The notes beneath the pieces are model-generated. The model had not been told where the DNA came from. It ran no database searches and saw nothing but the letters and a program-made list of their open reading frames with translations. Source: Liolophura sinensis (Eukaryota; Mollusca; Polyplacophora; Chitonida; Chitonidae). Taken from it: a stretch of DNA of 64,000 nucleotides. The position numbers were made by a program, and so were the translations under genes. Shown one piece after another: positions 46,901 to 58,900 of this stretch (its first letter is position 1; each line of letters begins with the position of its first letter). The DNA lies in the NCBI RefSeq assembly GCF_032854445.1, contig NC_088295.1, positions 10,403,385-10,467,384 on the forward strand. Reading direction: 5' to 3'.

Positions 46901-49900
46901 GATGCAAATGCCATGTCAGAGGTGAGTGGATGGAGTGTAGCTGAATGCCACACATGCAGATGTCATGTCAGAGGTGAGTGGATGGAGTGTAGCTGATTGC
47001 CATGGATGCAGATGTCATGTCAGAGGTGAGTGGATGGAGTGTAGCTGAATGCCACACATGCAAATGTCATGTCAGAGGTGAGTGGATGGAGTGTAGCTGA
47101 ATGCCATGGATGCAGATTTCATGCCAGAGGTGAATGGATGGAGTGTAGCTGAATGCCACACATGCAGATTTCATGTCAGAGGTGAGTGGATGGAGTGTAG
47201 TTGAATGCCATGGATGCAAATGTCATGTCAGATGTGCGTGGATGGAGTGTAGCTGAATGCCATGGATGCAAATGTCATGTCAGATGTGCGTGGATGGAGT
47301 GTAGCTGAATGCCATTGATGCAGATGTCATGTCAGAGGTGAGTGGATGGAGTGTAGCTGAATGCCATGGATGCAAATGTCATGTCAGAGGTGAGTGTTGT
47401 GGCTTACTGTGTCATGTAAGTGTGGAATGTGTTTTGTTATGAAGTCCTTTTGAATATTTATGTTGTTTTGGACCTAATGACACTTTGTTTTCTTTTAACA
47501 GGAATTGTCCGAGTTTTGCTTAGCTTTTCAGGTGTGTGACAGTGGTACTGGACAAATGGCAGCTGACACATTTAATACCTTCCATCACAATCCTGGGGTA
47601 TGCGAGCTCAGTATTTAGTAACAATATATATATTTGCATATGCATGTATGTGATAGTTTTGGCATAATATGTGAGGCTACAACAGGTAATCATATTTTAA
47701 GTGCAAGTTTCATTGCCTTCGTGAATGGGGATGTATGTGGAGCCCATTATACACGGGAGCCTGATTCTAAGTGATTGAGTATGCAAAATAATGATGCAAC
47801 TCAACTCAAGTTGCATGCTAGTTGTTACGTGTATGGCAGTTTCATCCAGAGTCATATGTACCTACAACTGGGACAAACTCCACACAACCAGTCGAACTGA
47901 GTTGTGTCTCTTGTGTGTGCTGAGATTTAAACTCAAATTAACCTATATATGTACACACGTGTGGATCTGTCTGTGTTATATGGACATATCTCCCAGACCA
48001 TGGTGTACAGTAGATGTATCATGTTTCTTTGTCTCTGAAGGACTCGCTGGGCTGTGAAATCTGTGAGTTCCTCATCAACATGTTGGACCAGTACATAGCA
48101 AACAACAAGAGTGAAGCTGCCATTAATGCCACCGTCTTCAAGCTGTGCAATGATTTACCTGCAACATTCCAGCCAGTGGTGCGTTGACATTTCATGTTAT
48201 CATACCTGATGGAGTGATTCTTGGATATATGGTGTATAGTATGTTTACATGCCTGTGTATGTGTATCAGATTATCAAACATTGTGTATGAACTGAAATTA
48301 AGGAGAGAGTAAATTTGCAATGTGTACTTCATCAAGAGAGTAAACTTACTATGTGTGCTTCATCAAAAAATGTAAAATTTTTAAAATTATGATGAAATTA
48401 GCTATTAGTAATGTCAAGAATGTAGTAGTGGATGAAGTCACATGTCTGTTTCTTTATTCAAACCCTCAACTGTCAATACCTTTGCAAATTCAATCCCCTT
48501 CCTCCGACTTCAAGTGGCTATGTTGAAGTTACACTCTCTCCTGTAGATGCTGCTGTAGCTATACATCTCCGTGAAGAAGTTGCAGAAACACAATAAGATT
48601 TGGGAACTAGTTATCCATGTACATATACTAGCCTGCAACTGAATGTGGAACAGCGATGTTGTTGTTGTCCAGGAGAGGATGTATGATGTGTGTGTCGTGT
48701 AATAGCTGGAGTTGCCTGTCTATTTGGATGTGGGACTAGAATGTTGTTCTTGTTGTCCATTGTATAGTGCAGTTCAGGAGAGGGTGTATATGTGTGTGTC
48801 CTGTAATTGCTGGAGTTATCTGTCTAACTGGATGTAGGACTAGAATGTTGTTCTTGTTGTCCATTGTATAGTGCAGTTCAGGAGAGGGTGTATATGTGTG
48901 TGTCCTGTAATAGCTGGAGTTATCTGTCTACCTGGATGTGAGACTACAATGTTGTTCTTGTTGTCCATTGTATAGTGCAGTTCAGGAGAGGGTGTATATG
49001 TATGTGTCCTGTAATTGCTGGGGTTATCTGTCTACCTAGATGTGGGACTAGAATGTTGTTCTTGTTTTCCATTGTATAGTGCAGTTCAGAAGAGGGTGTA
49101 TATGTGTGTGTCCTGTAATAGCTGGAGTTATCTGTCTACCTGGATGTGGGACTAGAATGTTGTTCTTGTTGTCCATTGCATAGTGCAGTTCAGGAGAGGG
49201 TGTATATGTGTGTGTCCTGTATTAGCTGGAGTTATCTGTCTACCTGGATGTGGGACTAGAATGTTGTTCTTGTTGTCCATTGTATAGTGCAGTTCAAGAG
49301 AGGGTGTATATGTATGTGTCCTGTAATTGCTGGGGCTATCTGTCTACCTAGATGTGGGACTAGAATGTTGTTCTTGTTGTGCATTGTATAGTGCAGTTCA
49401 GGAGAGGGTGTATATGTGTGTGTCCTGTAATAGCTGGAGTTATCTGTCTACCTGGATGTGGGACTAGAATGTTGTTCTTGTTGTCCATTGTATAGTGCAG
49501 TTCAGGAGAGGGTGTATATGTATGTGTCCTGTAATTGCTGGGGTTATCTGTCTACCTAGATGTGGGACTAGAATGTTGTTCTTGTTGTCCATTGTATAGT
49601 GCAGTTCAGGAGAGGGTGTATATGTGTGTGTCCTGTAATTGCTGGGGTTATCTGTCTACCTGGATGTGGGACTAGAATGTTGTTCTTGTTGTCCATTGTA
49701 TAGTGCAGTTCAGGAGAGGATGTATATGTATGTGTCCTGTAATAGCTGGAGTTATCTGTCTACCTGGATGTGGGACTAGAATGTTGTTCTTGTTGTCCAT
49801 TGTATAGTGCAGTTCAGGAGAGGGTGTATATGTATGTGTCCTGTAATAGCTGGAGTTATCTGTCTACCTGGATGTGGGACTAGAATGTTGTTTTTTGTCC

Positions 49901-52900
49901 ATTGTATAGTGCAATTCAGGAGAGGGTGTATATGTGTGTGTCCTGTAATAGCTGGAGTTATCTGTCTACCTGGATGTGAGACTAGAATGTTGTTCTTGTT
50001 GTCCATTGTATAGTGCAGTTTAGGAGAGGGTGTATATGTATGTGTCCTGTAATAGCTGGAGTTATCTACCTGGATGTGGGACTAGAATGTTGTTCTTGTT
50101 GTCCATTGTATAGTGCAGTTCAAGAGAGGGTGTATATGTATGTGTCCTGTAATAGCTGGGGCTATCTGTCTACCTGGATGTGGGACTAGAATGTTGTTCT
50201 TGTCCATTGTATAGTGCAATTCAGGAGAGGGTGTATATGTATGTGTCCTGTAATAGCTGGAGTTATCTGTCTACCTGGATGTGAGACTAGAATGTTGTTC
50301 TTGTTGTCCATTGTATAGTGCAGTTTAGGAGAGGGTGTATATGTATGTGTCCTGTAATAGCTGGAGTTATCTGTCTACCTGGATGTGGGACTAGAATGTT
50401 GTTCTTGTTGTCCATTGTATAGTGCAGTTCAAGAGAGGGTGTATATGTATGTGTCCTGTAATTGCTGGGGCTATCTGTCTACCTAGATGTGGGACTAGAA
50501 TGTTGTTCTTGTTGTGCATTGTATAGTGCAGTTCAGGAGAGGGTGTATATGTGTGTGTCCTGTAATAGCTGGAGTTATCTGTCTACCTGGATGTGGGACT
50601 AGAATGTTGTTCTTGTTGTCCATTGTATAGTGCAGTTCAAGAGAGGGTGTATATGTATGTGTCCTGTAATAGCTGGGGTTATCTGTCTACCTAGATGTGG
50701 GACTAGAATGTTGTTCTTGTTGTCCATTGTATAGTGCAGTTCAGGAGAGGATGTATATGTGTATGTCCTGTAATTGCTGGAGTTATCTGTCTACCTGGAT
50801 GTGGGACTAGAATGTTGTTCTTGTTGTCCATTGTATAGTGCAGTTCAGGAGAGGGTGTATATGTGTGTGTCCTGTAATAGCTGGAGTTATCTGTCTACCT
50901 GGATGTGGGACTAGAATGTTGTTCTTGTTGTCCATTGTATAGTGCAGTTCAGGAGAGGGTGTATATGTGTGTGTCCTGTAATAGCTGGAGTTATCTGTCT
51001 ACCTGGATGTGGGACTAGAATGTTGTTCTTGTCCATTGTATAGTGCAGTTCAGGAGAGGGTGTATATGTGTGTGTCCTGTAATAGCTGGAGTTATCTGTC
51101 TACCTGGATGTGGGACTAGAATGTTGTTCTTGTTGTCCATTGTATAGTGCAGTTCAAGAGAGGGTGTATATGTGTGTGTCCTGTAATAGCTGGAGTTATC
51201 TGTCTACCTGGATGTGAGACTACAATGTTGTTCTTGTTGTCCATTGTATAGTGCATTTCAAGAGAGGGTGTATATGTGTGTGTCCTGTAATAGCTGGAGT
51301 TATCTGTCTACCTGGATGTGGGACTAGAATGTTGTTCTTGTTGTCCATGGTATAGTGCATTTCAAGAGAGGGTGTATATGTGTGTGTCCTGTAATAGCTG
51401 GAGTTATCTGTCTACCTGGATGTGGGACTAGAATGTTGTTCTTGTTGTCCATTGTATAGTGCATTTCAAGAGAGGGTGTATATGTGTGTGCCCTGTAATA
51501 GCTGGAGTTATCTGTCTACCTGGATGTGGGACTACAATGTTGTTCTTGTTGTCCATTGTATAGTGCAGTTCAAGAGAGTGTATATGTGTGTGTCCTGTAA
51601 TAGCTGGAGTTATCTGTCTACCTAGATGTGGAACTACAATGTTGTTCTTGTCTGTTGTAGTGTTTCAGTCTTGCTCCAGCTGTAGTCTCTGCTTTGGCCC
51701 GAGGCTTGGACCCTGCCACAGCGTGTACTGATATCAAACTATGTACAGGTCAGATGCAACAATGTTATAAAGCCAAAGGTTACCATGTCAATGTGCTCTC
51801 TCTTATCTCAATACAGTTGTATGTTGACCTTTATCAGTATAGTGAAGTAGGCCTATACTATTCATGTTTTTGCTATGCAGTAGCTAGGACTGTCTATTAC
51901 TTTTAATGAAATTGTCCCATAAAACTTCTCTGTTTATTTAAATGACTATGATAGTAACTTTAATGCACCTGTATTGCTGTTGAAAAAGAAAGTAATAACT
52001 TCTACATATCAAACAAAAATCTCTGTAATTAAATTAGCGGAACAATTTTCAAGTACTTTTTTCACAAAATTTATTTCCATTTTATTTCATTGGATATATT
52101 TTGCGCGCTGCCAGGCCAGTCAGAACTGAACCAGCTGATTCCTCAAACTCGGCCACAGCATGATGAAATTGAGGTAAGGCTGCTACATGTAACTCGTCTG
52201 CACAAAACACATGTACAAGTGTAGCTTACATCACACCCCATGCGTGTATGCATCAGGTAACAGGGAGAGCAGTGTTAAGTAAATATTGGGGTGCTACTAC
52301 ATGCATTGAGCTCAGGTTTTGCATGCATGTAGAGCATAAGGACACAAGGGGGATGTTCCTTTGTTGATGCAGTGTGTACATATGAAGTACAGTAACATAC
52401 AAAATTCATGACAGTGTATTGTCTGTTAGAATCCATGTCATGACAGTGTATTGTCTGTTAGAATCCATGTCATGACAGTGTATTGTCTGTTAGAATCCAT
52501 GTCATGACAGTGTATTGTCTGTTAGAATCAATGTCATGACATTGTATTTTATCCTGAAAATCTGGTCATCATATATCAAGAAAATAACCATTTACTTCCT
52601 TTCCATTGTTTATTTTGGATAAACATTGTCTTTTCTTCATTCAGGCTTCTTTGGGCTGTGAGATTTGTGAGTTTCTCATTGACACAGCTGACCAGTATTT
52701 ACAGAACAACAAGAGTGAGGCAGCCATCAATGCAACCCTCTACAAGCTGTGCAATGATCTGCCAGATACATTTCAGTCCTTCGTAAGTCTGCAGTTGTCA
52801 ATCTGAGGATTAAATCTGAGTGTTAAATATGTAGCCCTTGATAAAGCATGCTTCTGGCAGCAGGCAATGGTTGTGACAGATAATGCCACAGTATGGAGGG

Positions 52901-55900
52901 AGGTGCGCACAGTATCTGGCAAAGGAGCTTACTCCACGCTCTCCAGTTTCCTCCACCCTGAAATCTGATCCTCTGATCCTTCAACATCCTCTGTAATCAG
53001 TATGTTGAAACATTCTGAGAGACCTGTGGAGTGCAGAGAAATAATTTGCATAGTTTTATGAAGCATACATCTTTACTGACAAATCATTTTTAGCATCATT
53101 TTTCTAATACTTGCGTGCATAACTTCCACTGAAAAAGTGCTTTGGTGGTGGAAAAGGTTGAGGATTTACAGTAAGTTCCAATCAAAATCATCGTACTCAG
53201 CAAAGACATTTTCTTTTTAAGTACAATATCAATACTATATATACAGTGTACACTGTCACAGTTTTCTACAATTATGCACCTTCCATTATAGATTTTCCTT
53301 TAATAAATGGACAGGCAAGGAAAAAAAAAATAGTTCATTTTGAATCTGAAAGCTAGGGTATTTCGAATTCCAAACATGGCAGAAATCTCAATAATTATGT
53401 TGGATATTTTATATTTCTAGTGTTTTTCCTACGCACCAATGATAGTAAGCCTTCTGTCAAAGGGCTTTGACCCACAGAAAGTCTGTACAGAAATCAAGCT
53501 GTGCACAGGTATGTTTATGTTTATGCCAAATTTATTTTTAACTGTTACATGGAGTGTCAGTTTGAAGAAAACCAACAGTGAGAATCACAACATTCCAAAT
53601 AATTATACCAGTTGAAAGCATCTCATTACGCGTACAGTGTGCCCTGCTGTGATAAAAAAACTTGGTTTACAAGTAATCTCAGGTAACTAGTTTGTTAAAG
53701 GCCTGTGGGCTTGTTGAGTCATAATGGAATTTGTGGGAGAAGTGAACTCCAAATTTGGCATCATGAACTGCCGTAGTGCAGCCTTTATTGTTTGTTCACC
53801 TTCAGCAATATGTTAGCCCCTTATCTCCTGAATGGCTGATGGGTTGATTGCATAATATATCTCTTAATTTATAGCATTCACTTAACCTCTCAGGGGGATG
53901 TAGTTATTTGTTTCAATGTTGCGTTGTAAACAGGAAGTGACGAATCAGCTGAGCACACCGTAAGTCCAGAGCATCAAAGCCAAAAAGATCATGATCAGGT
54001 GAGTAGTTGTCTCCCTTTACTGGTAACAGGTTGTAAGACATGCAGATTATATCTTACATTTATATATGTATATATGTTATATTTGTTTGTTTCTTTTATT
54101 CACATTGGGGCTTGTTTCATACTGGATTATTTTAATTCAACTCATGACTCACAGTTAATAAAATTACTGCTGTAACAACCTTCAAGTTTTCATGTACTAC
54201 TCATCGTCATTTTTTACAGATCTCCTTGGGCTGTGAGATTTGTGAGTTTCTCATTGACACAGCTGACCAGTATTTACAGAACAACAAGAGTGAGGCAGCC
54301 ATCAATGCAACCCTCTACAAGCTGTGCAATGATCTGCCCTCAACATTTCAGCCACTGGTAAGACCAGCCTTCACTGTCATTGTGGTTGGAATGTCAGTAT
54401 AAATCAGGGGTTCAAACCTGCACAATGAACCCCGTGTTTTTATCCAGTCTGCAAAAGTTTCCTGTGTCCTGTATCCACTTAACTTTGCACAAATTATATA
54501 TTACCAATTGTCAGATAATATGTAAATATGATGATTGCTGTCATTATTTGTAATTGATTGATTGGAAAGATGTTGATTACATGTATAACTGAATTCATTC
54601 ATTATTGTTTATTCCTCAGTGCATAGCCTATGTTCCTCAGATAGTGGCAGCTCTGGCTCAAGGCTTAGACCCTCAGAAAGTCTGCACAGAAGTCAAGCTC
54701 TGCACAGGTACAGAAAACAATTAACAGTTGTGTTAATCTGCCAACAAAGTTGAAGTCAGTAACATGGCAAGTCATTTCTTCACATTCCATATATCTTATT
54801 TTATACTTTTACATCATTAAATGCTGTTAGTCATTAAATGTTTCAGTCATCAAATGATAGAGTTAACTAACTTTTCTTTTGTTTCAGGCAATAGTACCTC
54901 CAGCAGTCACAGTCACAACAAGCCTCAGGCTACAGCACAGATCAAGGTAGGTTCAGCTTGTACGTCTTAGTAACTAATTAAGTACCGTGGACTTATAAGA
55001 CAAGAAAAGTCTATGTATATCAAGGTGTATCAGTAACCATGTAGCTAAAGTCCAAAAAAACGAGAAAGGACAGGTACATGGTCAACTGGAAACCCTCTTC
55101 AAATTTGACAGAAAACTGTAGGAACTGTTGTGTTTCAGCTCACTTGTTTTGTCTTGTTTATCATCATGTTGATTAATGATCTCATTTGCCCAATCACATC
55201 AGGGCAACTTTGCTGTGATAATTTTATAAGTAGAAATAAGCTTTTCTGTTTGTATTTATCTGAGAATTCTCTAGACAAATTTTAATTGAGCAACTTTGTA
55301 TGGATTGGCTGTTAAACTGAAGACATTGGTATGTTCAGGAGAATCAGTGCCAGACTAAGACACGTATACAATGTATGTTGCTAGGAATCCTAATTGGATA
55401 AAATCTGTTGGTATGGATCCAAACCATCGCATAAACTACGGTATTTCACCGAAAGTTTAGCATTTTTCAAGTGACACAGTCTAATGAATTCATCCACACT
55501 ATAGTGCCATTTAAGGATATTTTATGGATATTCTATCAAACTTTTTAGGTTATTCTGTGTTTTTGATTTGATCAGGCTTCCTTGGGCTGTGAGATTTGTG
55601 AGTTTCTCATTGACACAGCTGACCAGTATTTACAGAACAACAAGAGTGAGGCAGCCATTAATGCAACCCTCTACAAGCTGTGCAATGATCTGCCCTCAAC
55701 ATTTCAGCCACTGGTAAGACCAGCCTTCACTACCACTATGGTTTGGTTTCATTGGTCAGTGGGATAGTCTGCTTAGTGCTTTAAGTTGTTTATGTTTGAG
55801 TTGCTAGGCTATGGATTCAAACGTGGCCTTGGACAGAGAAATTGTTCATTTCCCCTCTCACTGTTTTGGATGCTCAAGACACAGTCTAACGATCATTGAA

Positions 55901-58900
55901 GAGCACTTGCATTCCACCAGCATGGCACGCATATCTGTACATCAAATGTGGACAAGTTTGTCTGTAGCTTGCCAAAGGCCAGTGGTTTACCCCTGAACTC
56001 GAGGAAAAAAAAGAGTTGGGCATGAATCAGTCAATCAATCAAATATATGCAGTCAGTGAAATTGGAAGTTCAGATCTGCATGTTGAGAAGTTTGTCTTTC
56101 TGCCAGATAATGTGTCAGTCTTGTGCTAATTATAAAATGTCATAAGTCATGAGTGAATATAGTGATTGGTGTTGTTATCCGTTGTTGATTGAAAAAGTAT
56201 TGACGCTACACAAATTCCTAAAGTACTTTTTTTTTTATTCCTCAGTGTATAGCCTATGTTCCTCAGATAGTGGCAGCTCTGGCTAAAGGCTTAGACCCTC
56301 AGAAAGTCTGCACAGAAGTCAAGCTCTGCACAGGTACAGAAAACAGTTAACAGTTAAATCTGATGAACAACAGATCACTCCTTTATTCCTTATTGAAAGT
56401 TTGAAATGCAACAGACTTCCATCACACTACATTTATTATTGCAGATTTAACATGAAGTTAAAGTAAAGGCAAAGAAAACACTAACATAAAGTATATGTCA
56501 GATAAAAGATCAAACGTGCTGTTCATAAAAATTGATTGATTTATTTTTGGGGGAATTTTTTTCAACCTCCGGGTCACTACAGAACTCCTGGACAGTGGTC
56601 TTTTGATGGTCTTTCATCACTGTATGCAGGGTCCAAAATAGTCTTAGACAATCTGTAGCCAATACTGAACTTGAACCACCCTGCTGAAGTTACAACATGA
56701 TAAGTTATGATAAGTTGATACACTTTTTATGTGTACTTTTTTGTCATAGTAGCTAGAAAATAGTATTATGTCATGTTTTGTGTTTCAGGGAATGGTACTT
56801 CTACCAGCAGAACTCAGAACAAACTTCAGTCCAAAGTGCAGATCAAGGTATGTCTTTTTAGTGAAGAACCAGGCTATTAAGGCTGAGAAAGTCATAAAAA
56901 AAATAACAAAAATGCTCAGTGGCATGTTAGCAGTAGATTGTGTACTCAGTGGCATGTTAGCAATAGTTTGTATACTCAGTGGCATGTTAGCAGTAGTTTG
57001 TGTACTCAGTGGCATGTTAGCAGTAGTTTGTGTACTCAGTGGCATGTTAGCAGTAGTTTGTGTACTCGGTGGCATGTTAGCAGTAGTTTGTGAACACAGT
57101 GGCATGTTAGCAGTAGTTTGTGTATTTGTACAATTAATGTAAGGTAATGTGTGTTAACGTGTAAGGTGTTAAATCATTATTGGAATAAATCTGTGAAATT
57201 CTTAGTACTCACATTAATATTCAGATATATGTCATAATCGATGATGAAGTGGAGCCCTTGCTGTCTCGGACAGTGAAAGCACTAGCTCAGTGTGATTGTC
57301 CAGCCCTTGCTGTCTCGGACAGTGAAAGCACTAGCTCAGTGTGATTGTCCGGCCCTTGCTGTCTCAGACAGTGAAAGCACTAGCTCACTGTGATTGTCCA
57401 GCCCTTGCTGTCTCAGACAGTGAAAACACTAGCTCAGTCTGATTGCCCGGCCCTTGCTGTCTCAGACAGTGAAAGCACTAGCTCAGTGTGATTGTCCAGC
57501 CCTTGACCATTGAGGTCAGTTGTTCATATCCAGTTTTCGTTGCTTTGCCTGTGGTTTTAGATTGGAAGGTTCGTCAGGTAGCTGACAAAAGGCAGTGGTT
57601 TACTCTGTTTATTCTGGTTTTCTCCACTCTGAATCTTGACTGTGTCATATAGGTGAAAACTTCTTTTTCATCAAAACATCAATTAATAGAATAAATAAAA
57701 TGTAGCTGCTAAAGCAGCGATGCTGGGGTTCAAGCCAGTATTGCCGGCCTATGCGGCGTCACTTTGGGTTACCCTAATGATGCCCATATATAGATACATA
57801 ACCAACTTAATTAGAAAGCCTACATTCTTCGTAGTCTTTAGTGCATTGTAAGTACACTGTATATCATTTGTATGTAGATGTACCAAACTAAGTAAATTGA
57901 CCTTTGGGCCATATTTGAGGTAGTGCATGTCCTCTCTTTTTTTTTTAACACAGCTCTGTGATTTTCAGCATACATATATAGCGCTTTTCAGTGATTTTCA
58001 GCTATACGGCTGTAACAGTTTTCTGTCACGTGACCTCTAAATGGTGGAAATTGTGCTTTTTCACAGTTTGATCACAACGTTGCAACTCCCGCATTTATTA
58101 AGACACTTCAACAATTTTCCGCTCACATATGATACACATACATCCCTTTGCACTCAGCCATTTTCAGCTTTACAACTGTAGTTTTGTTTCGCGCGACCTC
58201 AAAATGTAGGGGGAAAATTGCACTTTTTCATACTTAAATTGTTTAAATTCAAAAAACTGACAAATTCGGTAAGCTGGAATCGAACCCTGACATGACTGAC
58301 TGGCGTGAGCGATATAAGCCCGGTGCGATCTGCCAAAATGTCAATTTTCTAACGTCAATCATCATGGGGCATTGTTAGCGTACAGTAAAGAAAACATGGT
58401 TTGCGCAAAACAAAGCTAACTTTACACACATGCACAACATACACTGACTGGCCATGCAAAAAGTTTAGGTGTACATGTATATTTCCATGTGTGTTAAAAA
58501 TAGAGAACTTGTAATCTTGTCTATCTTGTATTCAAAATTTTCATCTAACAAAGTGTCTGTTTGCATTTTAAAATCTTATCATTTGATCTTATCCTTGTTG
58601 CCTTATTTTAACTTTATTACGCAGATCATTCAGGATTGACTCGTGTACATAACTCTATCCAGTTTATCTATAAGCACATTTCACCACTAGCTTGGCAGTA
58701 AACACAGTTTTGAAGATGATGTAAATAAAACACCAATGAGATAACAACAAATATTTCTTCTTTTGCCTTTCAGGTTACCAGTTTTGAATGTGACATGTGT
58801 GAATTCGTTGTTGCCAATGCTGATGCTTACCTGAAGAACAAGAATTTTACACCTGCTGAAGCCAATAATACTCTTTATGCCCTCTGTGACAATATTCCTG

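Noticed and set aside
45436-47394. CRISPR-like regular repeat array
   Set aside because: The units are contiguous tandem repeats with no unique spacers, in an intron of an animal gene; it is a minisatellite.
49776-50013. Overlapping ORFs on both strands in the 104-bp array
   Set aside because: They repeat the same peptide because the DNA is repetitive, and they are broken in neighbouring units.
56768-57142. 124-aa ORF with SGMLAVVCVL repeats
   Set aside because: A 30-bp minisatellite keeps the frame open. The true exon here is 56789-56847 in another frame, with a good donor.
58275-58345. tRNA gene on the minus strand
   Set aside because: A B-box-like GGTTCGATTCC is present, but I could not fold a cloverleaf with a proper acceptor stem and anticodon arm; probably an old tRNA-derived repeat.
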